Source of the DNA: Lysinibacillus cavernae
GTDB taxonomy: Bacteria > Bacillota > Bacilli > Bacillales_A > Planococcaceae
Direction: 5' to 3'
Assembly (NCBI RefSeq): GCF_009724685.1
Contig: NZ_WMEF01000006.1
Coordinates: 124,001-188,000, forward strand
DNA: 64,000 nt
Shown here in pieces: positions 18,504-26,918 of the stretch. The notes beneath the pieces were generated by a model. It was not told the DNA's origin. It saw nothing but the letters and a program-made list of their open reading frames with translations, and did not search any database. The translations under genes were made by a program, and so were the position numbers. Numbering within the stretch: the stretch's first letter is position 1; the number at the start of each line of letters is the position of its first letter.

Positions 18504-18632
18504 AATTATGCCACGGCATAATGTTGTCCAAATTCTTTCGAGCTGACGAGTAGAAGTTAGCCTAAGACCATCACATCTTGTTGGTACACCATCATTACTG
18601 CAACCAGCGGGGCTATTTGAACTCCCCCTGAA
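18504..18632. repeat. Dispersed intergenic element, copy A
   Basis: This non-coding stretch shares a conserved core with copy B at 26600-26747: the 33 bases at 18545-18577 match 26615-26647 at about 26 positions, mostly differing by transitions. Both copies start near an ATTATGC hairpin (here ATTATGCC-ACG-GGCATAAT at 18507-18524) and end with a G-rich/TTGAAC segment. It lies between the amidohydrolase gene and a small-protein gene. The identity of the element is unknown. Confidence 0.55.
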
Positions 18633-18704
18633 AAAAACAAAAAAAGCATTCTTTCTCCCGAAGATGAATGCTGAATCAAGAAAAATAGGGCAAAAAAAAC
18701 AATA

Positions 18705-18741
18705 GGCCATGTTAAAAGTTATTACCACTTTTAACATGGCC
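18705..18741 (-). terminator. Strong terminator after the 47-residue protein gene
   Basis: A perfect 15-bp inverted repeat, GGCCATGTTAAAAGT and its complement. On the minus strand it is followed by a T-rich run. Confidence 0.85.
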
Positions 18742-18754
18742 CATCAAATACTTA

Positions 18755-18898
18755 TTATAAACTTGTAAAAAAACCTTCTGGATATTCTTCATATTCCACC
18801 TTTACCATGCGCTCTTCATTTTTCTCTTCCGCTTCATCGAACTCAAGTTCTTGATCCATTAAATACGTTTCAAATTTTGAATTTAACAGTTTACCCAT
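18755..18898 (-). CDS. Small acidic protein, 47 residues
   Basis: A short ORF beginning MGKLLNSKFETYLMDQ. It has a clear AGGAGTG ribosome site, a promoter-like TTGCAA-18-TATAAT upstream near 18943-18972, and a strong terminator just after the stop. The product is very acidic (Glu/Asp-rich middle, FDEAEEKNEER) and has no cysteine or membrane segment. The complete set of expression signals argues that it is real. I do not recognise the family. Confidence 0.7.
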   Translation of the reverse strand: MGKLLNSKFETYLMDQELEFDEAEEKNEERMVKVEYEEYPEGFFTSL

Positions 18899-19064
18899 TG
18901 TATCACTCCTTATTTAATTGAATTTTCTGATAAAAGAATTATACAATAGAATTTTAGTAAATTGCAATAAAACATACGCATTATGCATTATAAATATAAA
19001 ACCTATCGCATAAATAGATTAATTTTCACAATTACTGTGCCATTCTTTTTTAGGGGAAATGGCA

Positions 19065-19100
19065 ATAAAAAAACTGCATCTTATGTCCATCAGATACAGT
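19065..19100 (-). terminator. Terminator after sodC
   Basis: On the minus strand ACTGTATCT pairs with AGATGCAGT and runs into TTTTTTT. Confidence 0.85.
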
Positions 19101-19113
19101 CTTAAACTTCATT

Positions 19114-19665
19114 CTATTGAATAGCACCACAAGCAATTCTTGCCCCTGAGTTACCTGCTGGGTCAGTTTTATAATCATCTGCTGATTCATGGATAACAAT
19201 GGAACTACCATCATTATCTAACAAAGAATTTGGTTGATCTTTTTGTAATGTTAACCCTTCTGCTAAGAAGTTAAGATCGACATTGCCATCCTCGCCTATC
19301 TCTAAATTTGGTAAATCCCCTAAATGGTATCCGTTAGGGTTAAGCTTACCATGTTCCTTATTGGTTGGATTAAAATGTCCACCAGCTGATTCAAATTTAG
19401 GCGGCTCACACTTCCCTACTTCATGAATATGAATGCCGTTTGTGCCTGGTGGTAAACCAGTTAATGCCAACGTCATCATAACGCCATTATCTTCTTCCTG
19501 AAAATATGCATTCCCATAACTTTCGTTATTTGCACCAATCACTTTTGCAGTGGCTGTTAAGGGAGACGGCGCATTTACTGTCACTTTTTCTTCTTTCTTA
19601 TCAAAGAAATTACAACCACCAATAAAAACTAATAAAGAAAGGCTAAATAAACTCATTTTTTTCAT
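19114..19665 (-). CDS. sodC: Cu/Zn superoxide dismutase-like lipoprotein
   Basis: A 183-residue exported SodC-family protein (B. subtilis YojM is the local relative). The signal peptide ends in a lipobox, VFIGGC, so the mature protein should be anchored outside the membrane. The metal ligands expected for an active enzyme are present: GIHIHEVGKC (two copper His), GGHFNP (bridging His), KEHG and GYHLGD (zinc His, His, Asp) and VIHESADDY (last copper His), followed by GNSGARIACG with the disulfide cysteine. GAGGAGG precedes ATG 19665. Unlike some Bacillus YojM proteins it seems to retain the full copper ligand set. Confidence 0.92.
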   Translation of the reverse strand: MKKMSLFSLSLLVFIGGCNFFDKKEEKVTVNAPSPLTATAKVIGANNESYGNAYFQEEDNGVMMTLALTGLPPGTNGIHIHEVGKCEPPKFESAGGHFNPTNKEHGKLNPNGYHLGDLPNLEIGEDGNVDLNFLAEGLTLQKDQPNSLLDNDGSSIVIHESADDYKTDPAGNSGARIACGAIQ

Positions 19666-19726
19666 AAAAAATACCTCCTCTATTTTTGATGGTTTCCAAA
19701 TATCCCAATACTTATGCACATATATC

Positions 19727-19760
19727 AAAAGGGATTCCCCAAAGCTTGAGAAATCCCTTT
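19727..19760 (-). terminator. Terminator after the LysM-3D gene
   Basis: AAAGGGATT and AATCCCTTT flank a 15-base loop, with T residues on the minus strand. Confidence 0.8.
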
Positions 19761-19765
19761 AACAT

Positions 19766-20527
19766 TTAATCTAAAATTTTTACCGTTACTGTTTTAACAC
19801 CCCATTGGAGCGCTTGTCCTTCTGTAGGAATAAATACGTCAATTTTATTCCCTTTAATTGCCCCTCCTGTATCGGCTGCTATTGCTTCGCCATAGCCTTC
19901 GACCCAAACTTTCGTACCAAGAGGAATAATTCGTGGGTCAACTGCAATTACTTTTAAGTTAGGATTTGATCTTATATCTGTTCCATTCGCCGTAATGCCT
20001 GAACACCCTTCACAATATGCCGTATAAGCAGTAGCACGCATTGTTAATGTTTTACCAGATCCAGTTGTTGGAGCACTTGTCGGTTTCGTTTTGGCTGTTG
20101 TAACAGTCTTTGTAGACGCAGTGCCTTCAGAAGTCTTGGGTTTCGGTTTCGCAGATGAAGCTTTAATAGCTAATGATTCACCAACAAAGATTAAATCTGA
20201 AGCAAGGTTATTCCATGTTTTCAACTCATCTACAGTTACATTATTTGTACGGGCTATTGAAAATAATGTGTCACCGCCTATGATGACATGTTCATCTTCT
20301 GCAGATTCTATTTTTGTTGTCGTGTCCTTCACTAAATCCTGCTCTGGATAAAACCACAACGACTCCATCTCATTTAGTTGCTGGAATTCTCCAACCGTTA
20401 AATTATAAATCTGGGGAATTGCCCATAGTATATTACTTGGTGATTTGTCCTCAGCGGAGGAAGGACTCGCATACAAACTCAAACCAAAGGTCACCGCTAC
20501 TGCTAAAGCTAATGCTTTTTTCTTCAT
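19766..20527 (-). CDS. Secreted LysM and 3D-domain cell-wall protein
   Basis: A 253-residue exported protein. The order is signal peptide (1-30, cleaved near ASPSSAED), a degenerate LysM-like segment (IPQIYNLTVGEFQQLNEM), a good LysM (HVIIGGDTLFSIARTNNVTVDELKTWNNL, near 85-130), a Thr/Lys-rich linker, and a C-terminal 3D domain (MRATAYTAYCEGCSGITANG and IAVDPRIIPLG to AADTGGAIKGNKIDVF) with the three conserved aspartates. Such proteins (YocH, YuiC) are muralytic enzymes related to resuscitation factors. GGAGG precedes ATG 20527. A long leader with possible hairpins lies upstream. Confidence 0.9.
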   Translation of the reverse strand: MKKKALALAVAVTFGLSLYASPSSAEDKSPSNILWAIPQIYNLTVGEFQQLNEMESLWFYPEQDLVKDTTTKIESAEDEHVIIGGDTLFSIARTNNVTVDELKTWNNLASDLIFVGESLAIKASSAKPKPKTSEGTASTKTVTTAKTKPTSAPTTGSGKTLTMRATAYTAYCEGCSGITANGTDIRSNPNLKVIAVDPRIIPLGTKVWVEGYGEAIAADTGGAIKGNKIDVFIPTEGQALQWGVKTVTVKILD

Positions 20528-20700
20528 GATTAGTAATACCTCCATTATTTTATTATTTGTTGCAAATCTGTTGCTAGCACACTAGAGTTGAACGCTCTAC
20601 CATGTAAGTAACACTAAGTTTGCAAATTAATAACTCAGGGCTGTTTGCCTGATATTAGGAATTATTACTATAAAAACGGAAAAATATACAATTTCATTTA
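20528..20700 (-). promoter_or_regulatory. Possible structured leader of the LysM-3D gene
   Basis: On the minus strand there are two short hairpins, TCAGG...CCTGA (about 20653-20635) and TAGAG...CTCTA (about 20601-20584). A TTTGCAA motif occurs twice around them. I see no match to the ydaO c-di-AMP riboswitch core, which often precedes wall-hydrolase genes. Regulatory function is speculative. Confidence 0.3.
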
Positions 20701-20775
20701 TTTTTTTGGTAATTTAAATAATTTAGAGGAAAAAGTCTATAAATTAGTAGCAATAGTTTAGGACTTTTTTTATAT

Positions 20776-20801
20776 TAGACATTTGCTATTTTTACCGATA
20801 A
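20776..20801 (+). promoter_or_regulatory. Sigma-D-like promoter of the YjfB-like gene
   Basis: TAGA at 20776-20779, a 14-bp spacer, then ACCGATAA at 20794-20801. The sigma-D consensus is TAAA-N15-GCCGATAA. It lies 25 bp before the start of a gene whose B. subtilis relative belongs to the sigma-D regulon. Confidence 0.55.
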
Positions 20802-20826
20802 AAGAAGAAAAGGAGGGAATGTAGAA

Positions 20827-21009
20827 ATGGAAATGAATTCACTCATGTCATCACAGCTGATGGAGCTTCAACAAACCGTACAGTTGAGCGTCATGCAAAA
20901 CGCACTCAATTTAAATACGTCTACAGCTATTGAATTACTACAAGATATACCTCAGCAATCAGTTCCTACTCATCCGTATAAAGGATCAATAATAGACATC
21001 TCAATCTGA
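20827..21009 (+). CDS. YjfB-family putative motility protein
   Basis: A 60-residue protein of the YjfB type, a small family of unknown biochemical role associated with motility regulons. It shows the family pattern of an N-terminal amphipathic region (SSQLMELQQTVQLSVMQNAL) and a C-terminal GSIIDISI. AAGGAGGG is nine bases before the ATG and a sigma-D-like promoter lies upstream. The next gene, a response regulator, starts 27 bp downstream, so the two may be co-transcribed. Confidence 0.78.
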   Translation: MEMNSLMSSQLMELQQTVQLSVMQNALNLNTSTAIELLQDIPQQSVPTHPYKGSIIDISI

Positions 21010-21036
21010 TAATATATTGAAAGGTGGTGTCCTTAT

Positions 21037-22188
21037 GTGGTCCGGGTAATCGTGATGGACGATGAGCAATTAGCTCTTATTAACATAGCAAAACATTTAA
21101 ACAAATTTAAGGACATTGAGGTCATAGGAACTTTTACAACAGTAAAAGACTTACTTACAGAAGGACCTACCTTGGATTTTCAAGTAGCATTTTTAGATGT
21201 TGAAATGCCAGGTATGAACGGTCTAGAAGTTGCACAATTATTAAAAACTTGGGATAAAAATATCTGTATTGTTTTTGTAACTGCCTATAGAGACTACGCT
21301 GTTCAAGCATTTGATGTACCATCTCTAGATTATTTATTGAAACCTATTTCGAAATCTCGTCTAGAAATGACCATTAATAGAGTTCAAGAACTGTTCCAGA
21401 CAGAAATAAAATCAGTACCTACTCAACCACATCAAAAACCTTCACTTATGATAAAATGCTTTGGAGAATTTGTCGTTTCTTATGATGAAAAAGCTATTCA
21501 TTGGAGAACTATTAAAACAAAAGAATTGTTTGCATTCCTTTTTATACAGCTTCATATGCCCGTGCCTCGTGATACCATCATTGATACACTATGGAGTGAT
21601 ACGGAATATAAAAAAGCAAGAGTCCAATTGCACACTACTGTTTCATACTTGCGCACGACGCTTTCAACATATGGATATTTGGATGTAGTTGAGTATACTA
21701 ACGGTAGCTATATGTTGAAACTAGACGATTTTCAATGTGATGCCCATGATTTGGAGTACATTTTGAATAATAAAGCAGAAACAGGAAGATTAGCTATAGA
21801 GAAGGCTGAGGAACTCATTCAAAATTATCAGGGGGAGTTTATGGCTACATTGGACTATTCATGGACTGCCAGTAAAGCAAATTTAATGAACAAACAATTT
21901 ACTCAGTTACTTGATGAATTGAACCATTATTATACTAAAAATCAGGATGTAAAAAGTAGAGAACGTTCGTTACTATTAGCCTTAGAGTTAAATCCATATT
22001 CTGATAAAACCATCCAACAATTAATCATGCATTATTCTGAAATAGGAAATCGTGCAGAATCCATAAAAATTTACCATTCTTTTAAAAGCACCTTATTATC
22101 AGAATTAAATGTTTCACCTAGTCAAGAAACAATAGATCTTTTTCAGACCGTTTTACAGGAACAAGAAAAAGAGTTTGAAACAAGCTGA
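21037..22188 (+). CDS. Response regulator with REC, winged-helix and BTAD domains
   Basis: A 383-residue regulator. Residues 1-125 are a receiver with the acidic pair in MDDEQ, the phospho-acceptor Asp in FLDVEMPGMNG (near residue 55) and Lys in YLLKPIS (near 105). A winged helix follows (SLMIKCFGEFVV to LRTTLSTYG, about 140-220). The rest is a BTAD tetratricopeptide-like domain, as in SARP regulators. Translation starts at GTG 21037 after AAAGGTGG. The likely kinase partner is the hybrid kinase at 23556, as REC-BTAD regulators and 7TM hybrid kinases often occur together in Bacillaceae. Targets are unknown. Confidence 0.85.
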   Translation: MVRVIVMDDEQLALINIAKHLNKFKDIEVIGTFTTVKDLLTEGPTLDFQVAFLDVEMPGMNGLEVAQLLKTWDKNICIVFVTAYRDYAVQAFDVPSLDYLLKPISKSRLEMTINRVQELFQTEIKSVPTQPHQKPSLMIKCFGEFVVSYDEKAIHWRTIKTKELFAFLFIQLHMPVPRDTIIDTLWSDTEYKKARVQLHTTVSYLRTTLSTYGYLDVVEYTNGSYMLKLDDFQCDAHDLEYILNNKAETGRLAIEKAEELIQNYQGEFMATLDYSWTASKANLMNKQFTQLLDELNHYYTKNQDVKSRERSLLLALELNPYSDKTIQQLIMHYSEIGNRAESIKIYHSFKSTLLSELNVSPSQETIDLFQTVLQEQEKEFETS

Positions 22189-22196
22189 TAACACGA

Positions 22197-22231
22197 AAAG
22201 CATGCTAGTACTGAACACTAGCATGCTTTTT
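22197..22231. terminator. Bidirectional terminator
   Basis: AAAAGCATGCTAGT pairs with ACTAGCATGCTTTTT between convergent genes. Confidence 0.9.
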
Positions 22232-22235
22232 CCCA

Positions 22236-23252
22236 TTATTTAATAATCATTTGTCTCATATTCCCAACTACACATAAACAGTTTCTTCCTGATTGTTTGG
22301 CCTTATACAAAGCATGATCTGCAATTTCTATTAATTGATTAGGACTCTGGACGTTTGGTGTAAATGCAGTAATGCCAGCAGACATCGTCACCGGTCTACC
22401 ACACACTGTTTCTTGTAAAGCTTGTTTAATCCGTAAGTTTTCTGCTAATTGTACCGCCTCGTCTATGTTCCTTGATGGCAATATGACCATAAACTCTTCT
22501 CCGCCATATCTAAAGCACAAATCTTGTTCCTCCATGCTGCTCTGCATATGATTAGCAAAAGCTTTTAGCACTTCATCCCCTACTGTATGACCATATGTAT
22601 CATTTATACTTTTAAAATCATCTAAATCTATTAAGATGATGGAATGCGGGACTTTATTTACAATCAAATCCTGTAAAGTTTGATCCATTATTCTGCGATT
22701 AGGAATCCCTGTTAATGAGTCTAAGTTCAATTGCTCCGTTAAATCAGTAATTTTACTTTCTGAGCAAATCATCATATTCCGTACATTCTTTTTTAACAAC
22801 TTTGCTTCATAATACCAATCAGTAATCTCCTCAGTCCCCTGTATCCCTTCCCCTATTTCTATTCTTGTTGAAAGGTCTTTTAGAGGTCGCGTAATTTTTA
22901 GAGCTAACCATATAGCTAGCCCCACTACTACAGCTATTACTATAATAATAGGGACAATGATTTTCTTAAAAAACAAACGAAAAGAAACAACTCTTTCATC
23001 AAGTAAAGTATCAACTACCTGCTCCACGTACGGATCTAATGACATATCTTCTGTCACAAATCCCTGTAAATAGTCTTCGGTAATTGTTGAAACTTCCTTT
23101 ACATAGGTTGCTTGCATGTCTGCTTTATTTTCCTTCAAAATTTCATTGAAATTTTGATAGCTACTCCAAATACTAATACTAGATGCCGCGAGTACAACTA
23201 CTATCGTCATACTAACAATAAGAAACGATAACTTTAACTTGAACTTACCCAC
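22236..23252 (-). CDS. Membrane-bound diguanylate cyclase (GGDEF)
   Basis: A 338-residue c-di-GMP synthase. Order: transmembrane helix 7-29, a short extracellular sensor (30-95), a second helix (96-117), a HAMP-like linker, and a GGDEF domain (about 180-330). The active-site loop is RYGGEEF near residue 247, and the metal-binding stretch LIDLDDFKSINDTYGH is intact, so it should be catalytically active. The usual inhibitory RxxD five residues before the loop is absent (EEQD here), so product inhibition may be lost. The start is GTG at 23252 with GGGAGA upstream. It is embedded between a response regulator and a hybrid kinase. Confidence 0.9.
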   Translation of the reverse strand: MGKFKLKLSFLIVSMTIVVVLAASSISIWSSYQNFNEILKENKADMQATYVKEVSTITEDYLQGFVTEDMSLDPYVEQVVDTLLDERVVSFRLFFKKIIVPIIIVIAVVVGLAIWLALKITRPLKDLSTRIEIGEGIQGTEEITDWYYEAKLLKKNVRNMMICSESKITDLTEQLNLDSLTGIPNRRIMDQTLQDLIVNKVPHSIILIDLDDFKSINDTYGHTVGDEVLKAFANHMQSSMEEQDLCFRYGGEEFMVILPSRNIDEAVQLAENLRIKQALQETVCGRPVTMSAGITAFTPNVQSPNQLIEIADHALYKAKQSGRNCLCVVGNMRQMIIK

Positions 23253-23555
23253 AATAGATCATTTCTCCCATTGAGATGATTTTTTCGTTAAAATCTTATC
23301 TATGTTTCAACTCAAACTTTACTATATTTATTCAATCATCATACGTCATACCACTTAAAGAATACTTAACAACTAATGAAATATTACTTTTTTCAGAATG
23401 AAAGAAAAAAATAAATAGAACTATAATCTCCATATAGTTCTATTTATTTAGGCTTAAAGTATTCTTTTACCAACTATATCATTTCCTTTTTTTGAAATTC
23501 GTGGCATGGTAGATAGAGTTTATGCTTTATTTCAGAAAGCCATTAGGAGGACACA
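23253..23555. other. 303-bp divergent gap with isolated hairpin
   Basis: The only clear structure is a perfect 16-bp inverted repeat at 23410-23448 (AATAAATAGAACTATA and complement). On the minus strand it is followed by a T-rich run, as a terminator would be, although no gene precedes it. It may be an attenuator for the cyclase gene or an insulator. Confidence 0.5.
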
Positions 23556-26500
23556 ATGTCTGTGTTGAAAAAAACAACTATCCGACATCTACTTATTGTA
23601 ATTGCCATTTTTATAGCCCTTACTTCCTTTCGTTTACTATGGTTAAACTTTTTCCTCCCCTCTGATCATCAACCTAGTGCTCAAGAAGGTATTTTAGATG
23701 TTAACTCTCAAACAATATTAAATGATGAAGTTCTCTACTTAAACGGAGAATGGCTATACTACCCTGGGCTATTCATCAATCCCGAAAGCAAGGAAAGCAC
23801 TAATCAAGCAACTATTAAAAAGGGTATTGTCCAAACTGTTCCTACGAAAAAAAATGAGAAAACAAATCAACCCTATGGAACTTATCGATTAAAAGTTCTA
23901 CTTAATAACTCTGCCACAAATAATCGATATGCAATCCGTATTCCTGCTATTTCAACCGCCTCTGCATTGTATATAAATGGTGAACTAGTAGGACAATCAG
24001 GTAAAGTGGCTAATAACGCTCAAGATCATAAAGGTCATGCTTCACCATACACCGTATATTTTACTGATGAGCAACTTGAAATTGACATAGTAATCCATAT
24101 TTCTAATTTTGATACATTTAAAAACCCTATTATTAATAAAAAAATTTCATTCGGCACTGCATCCGCTATGACACACCATCAATTAATTACAGGCCTATCG
24201 CTTTCTATAATTGTAGTAATGCTGTTACTTTTTGCTCTTTTTAGCATACTTGTGTTTTTATTCATTTATAAAAAACCTATCGTTTTACTATTCACAATTG
24301 GTTTTCTTCTACCTTTAGCTGATGAATTAATTACATTTGATTGCTCTCTGCTAGATTGGCTTCATTTTAATTATGTATGGTCCTATAAACTATCTTCTAT
24401 TATATTTCTAGGATCATCCTTCTTTTTTCTGCAATTTATGAGAGTCCTATTGGTCAACTATCACAATACTAAAACCTTTCAATGGATTTTTGGCTTTTAT
24501 GTTCTAGGAGTATCATTAATTATTGTTCTACCAATGTCTTGGTTGGTGCCTACTAAAATTCTTTTCTTCGTACTTTTCGTAGTATCCTTTCTCTATGTAG
24601 TGGTACTAGCTTTAAGAGAATATATAGAAAACCAAAAAAGGAGCTCTGCTTTAATTGCTCTAACAGCTATCGGTACAACAAACGGCATTATATGGGGCTT
24701 TATCAAATCTGTCTACGTATTCGACATTCCTGTTTATCCATTTGATTATTTATTCGTTATGCTTGGTTTTTCTAGCTATTGGTTCAGACGTTTCCATGAG
24801 AACTCTCAGCAAATACATAAGTTAGTCGAAAAACTACAAAAAGACGATACTTTAAAAGATGAATTTCTAGCAAGCAATGCACAGAAATTGTGGAGCCCAA
24901 TGAATAAAATGATTACACTTGGACAGTCCATATATGATAATCCACAGAATAGACTTGTTGCTGAAGATCATCAAAATCTTAAACATCTTATAGATATTGG
25001 CAGAAGTATGTCTTTCACATTAAATGACATACTTGATTTTACTCGCTTAAAAGAAGGTAATTTACATGTCCATACTCAAAATGTTAACCTTCATGGTGCT
25101 GTTCATGGTGTATTTGATATGCTCCGCTTTATTACAAGCGGAAAACAAATAAAAATGGTATCGTCTATTCCTAGAAATTTCCCAAATGTGATAGCTGACG
25201 AAAATCGCCTCATTCAAATTCTTTTTAACCTTTTGCATAATGCCATTAAATTTACAAGCGAGGGTTCTATAGAAATTACTGCACGTGAAGAGCAGCATAT
25301 GGCCATTATCCATATCCGTGATACAGGGCTTGGAATGGATGAATTTGTACAAAGTCGCCTGTTTTCTCCTTATGAACAAGGGCATGAAAATGAAGAAGGC
25401 ATTGGATTAGGAATTCTGATTTCAAAAAAACTAATTGAGTTACATGGTGGTACAATGCGTATAAAATCTATTCCTAATAAAGGCTCAGATGTTTATTTTA
25501 CATTACCACTTGCTGAAGAAAATTCGAAAACAGTTCAAACATCCATTATGAATCAAGAAATTACACAGTTATCAATGGCAGAAAAAGAGCCCTCCATATC
25601 AGCAGGAAAGCACTTCAAAATCTTAATGGTTGATGATGATCCAATGAATTTAACAACGATGAAGAGCGTATTTTCGACATCTGAATATGCTGTTACTACT
25701 GTTACAAGCAGTGAAAAGGCTTTAGATAGCATAAAGCATGAATCCTGGGATTTAGTTGTTGTTGATGCAATGCTTCCCTATATTTCAGGCTACGCTTTAA
25801 TCCAAGAGATAAGAAAACATTACTCACTTCTTGAATTGCCTATTTTATTACTTACTGTACGTAAACATCCTGAAGATGTTTATACCGGCTTTTCCTATGG
25901 AGCCAATGACTATGTAACGAAACCAATTAATTCATTAGAGTTAAAAGTAAGAAGTCGGGCTTTAATTGATTTAAAATACAGCATTCAACAACAATTACAT
26001 TTAGAAAGCGCTTGGCTTCAAGCTCAAATCCAGCCGCATTTTTTATTTAATACGCTTAATACCATTGCTTCCCTTAGCACAATAGACACTGATAGAATGA
26101 TTGATTTAATGCATCATTTTGGTGAGTATTTACATGGGAGCTTCGATGTTCGAAATCTTCAACGGGTTGTACCACTTCAGCATGAACTAGAGTTAGTTCA
26201 CTCTTATCTTTACATTAAACAGCAGCGTTTTGGAGAATTAATCCATGTTGAATGGGAGATAGATGATGGGATAGAGATTGAAATTCCCCCTATTTCGTTA
26301 CAAACCTTAGTTGAAAATGCAATTCGACACGGAATTTTGAAGAATGAAGAAGGCGGTACCATTTGTATCCGCATTAAAGATTACACAAATTACGTAGCAA
26401 TTAGTGTAATCGATGATGGTGTGGGAATAAGCCCTGGCCTATTAGCCGATTTACAAGCAGGTAGTGAAAACGCAAGCGATGGTGTTGGTATAAGAAATAC

Positions 26501-26597
26501 AGATTCACGCCTTAAAAGAATTTATGGTCAAAGTTTACAAATTCAAAGTACAATCAATAAAGGTACGAATATAACTTTCCATATTCCAAAAAAATAA
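23556..26597 (+). CDS. Hybrid sensor histidine kinase with 7TM sensor, receiver and LytS-type second kinase
   Basis: A 1013-residue signalling protein. Order: signal-anchor helix (8-30), extracellular galactose-binding-like domain (45-200, LYLNGEWLYYPG and ALYINGELVGQSG), about seven helices (210-415), a HisKA-like segment (430-500), HATPase (530-655, NLLHNAIKFTSEG and DTGLGMDEF), a receiver (688-805, MVDDDPMNL, VVDAMLPYISG, YVTKPIN), then a LytS/His_kinase module (QIQPHFLFNTLN, His near 828) and a second ATPase domain (920-1013). The first H-box reads NAQKLWSPMNKM where NxSHELRTPLN is expected, so the phospho-accepting histidine is missing. The functional histidine is probably in the C-terminal module. 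AGGAGG precedes the ATG. The likely partner is the REC-BTAD regulator. Confidence 0.88.
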   Translation: MSVLKKTTIRHLLIVIAIFIALTSFRLLWLNFFLPSDHQPSAQEGILDVNSQTILNDEVLYLNGEWLYYPGLFINPESKESTNQATIKKGIVQTVPTKKNEKTNQPYGTYRLKVLLNNSATNNRYAIRIPAISTASALYINGELVGQSGKVANNAQDHKGHASPYTVYFTDEQLEIDIVIHISNFDTFKNPIINKKISFGTASAMTHHQLITGLSLSIIVVMLLLFALFSILVFLFIYKKPIVLLFTIGFLLPLADELITFDCSLLDWLHFNYVWSYKLSSIIFLGSSFFFLQFMRVLLVNYHNTKTFQWIFGFYVLGVSLIIVLPMSWLVPTKILFFVLFVVSFLYVVVLALREYIENQKRSSALIALTAIGTTNGIIWGFIKSVYVFDIPVYPFDYLFVMLGFSSYWFRRFHENSQQIHKLVEKLQKDDTLKDEFLASNAQKLWSPMNKMITLGQSIYDNPQNRLVAEDHQNLKHLIDIGRSMSFTLNDILDFTRLKEGNLHVHTQNVNLHGAVHGVFDMLRFITSGKQIKMVSSIPRNFPNVIADENRLIQILFNLLHNAIKFTSEGSIEITAREEQHMAIIHIRDTGLGMDEFVQSRLFSPYEQGHENEEGIGLGILISKKLIELHGGTMRIKSIPNKGSDVYFTLPLAEENSKTVQTSIMNQEITQLSMAEKEPSISAGKHFKILMVDDDPMNLTTMKSVFSTSEYAVTTVTSSEKALDSIKHESWDLVVVDAMLPYISGYALIQEIRKHYSLLELPILLLTVRKHPEDVYTGFSYGANDYVTKPINSLELKVRSRALIDLKYSIQQQLHLESAWLQAQIQPHFLFNTLNTIASLSTIDTDRMIDLMHHFGEYLHGSFDVRNLQRVVPLQHELELVHSYLYIKQQRFGELIHVEWEIDDGIEIEIPPISLQTLVENAIRHGILKNEEGGTICIRIKDYTNYVAISVIDDGVGISPGLLADLQAGSENASDGVGIRNTDSRLKRIYGQSLQIQSTINKGTNITFHIPKK

Positions 26598-26599
26598 AT

Positions 26600-26747
26600 A
26601 ATTATGCTGTGCCTGACAAATAGAAGTTAACCTAAAACCGTAACGTCCTAAGACATTCGCTAGGACTTGGAGCTACACAACATCATTGCCAAAGAATGTG
26701 CTGCTTTTTGACGGTATCCTCTAGTTCAGGGGGCTTTTGAACACTAG
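26600..26747. repeat. Dispersed intergenic element, copy B
   Basis: Partner of the element at 18504-18632. Besides the shared core it has a hairpin GTCCTA...TAGGAC (26645-26666) and a closing palindrome CTAGTTCA...TGAACACTAG (26721-26746). The copy is longer than A, with about 20 extra bases that form the first hairpin. No ORF is present. Confidence 0.55.
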
Positions 26748-26918
26748 ACAAACAAGCATAAACAAAAAACTTTTGTTGAATCGAAATAAATATGAGTCAT
26801 TACATTCTCTAATGGAGTTTGTGGTGGCTCTTCTTTCATGTTTCAAGTTACAATTTTCTATAGATTTATGGAAATCAGGGTACATTATAAATATAGAAAT
26901 AAGGAAGGGTCGATAGAT
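26748..26918 (+). other. Upstream region of the Bce-type regulator
   Basis: No gene and no strong repeat seen between element B and the response regulator. AAGGAAGGG at 26901-26909 is the ribosome site of the next gene. Confidence 0.4.

Noticed and set aside
18465-18737. 90-codon open frame on the minus strand in the intergenic region
   Set aside because: No ribosome site; it covers the dispersed element and a terminator, and its sequence resembles no protein.
20528-20700. ydaO-type c-di-AMP riboswitch before the LysM-3D gene
   Set aside because: The conserved core segments expected for that class are not visible.
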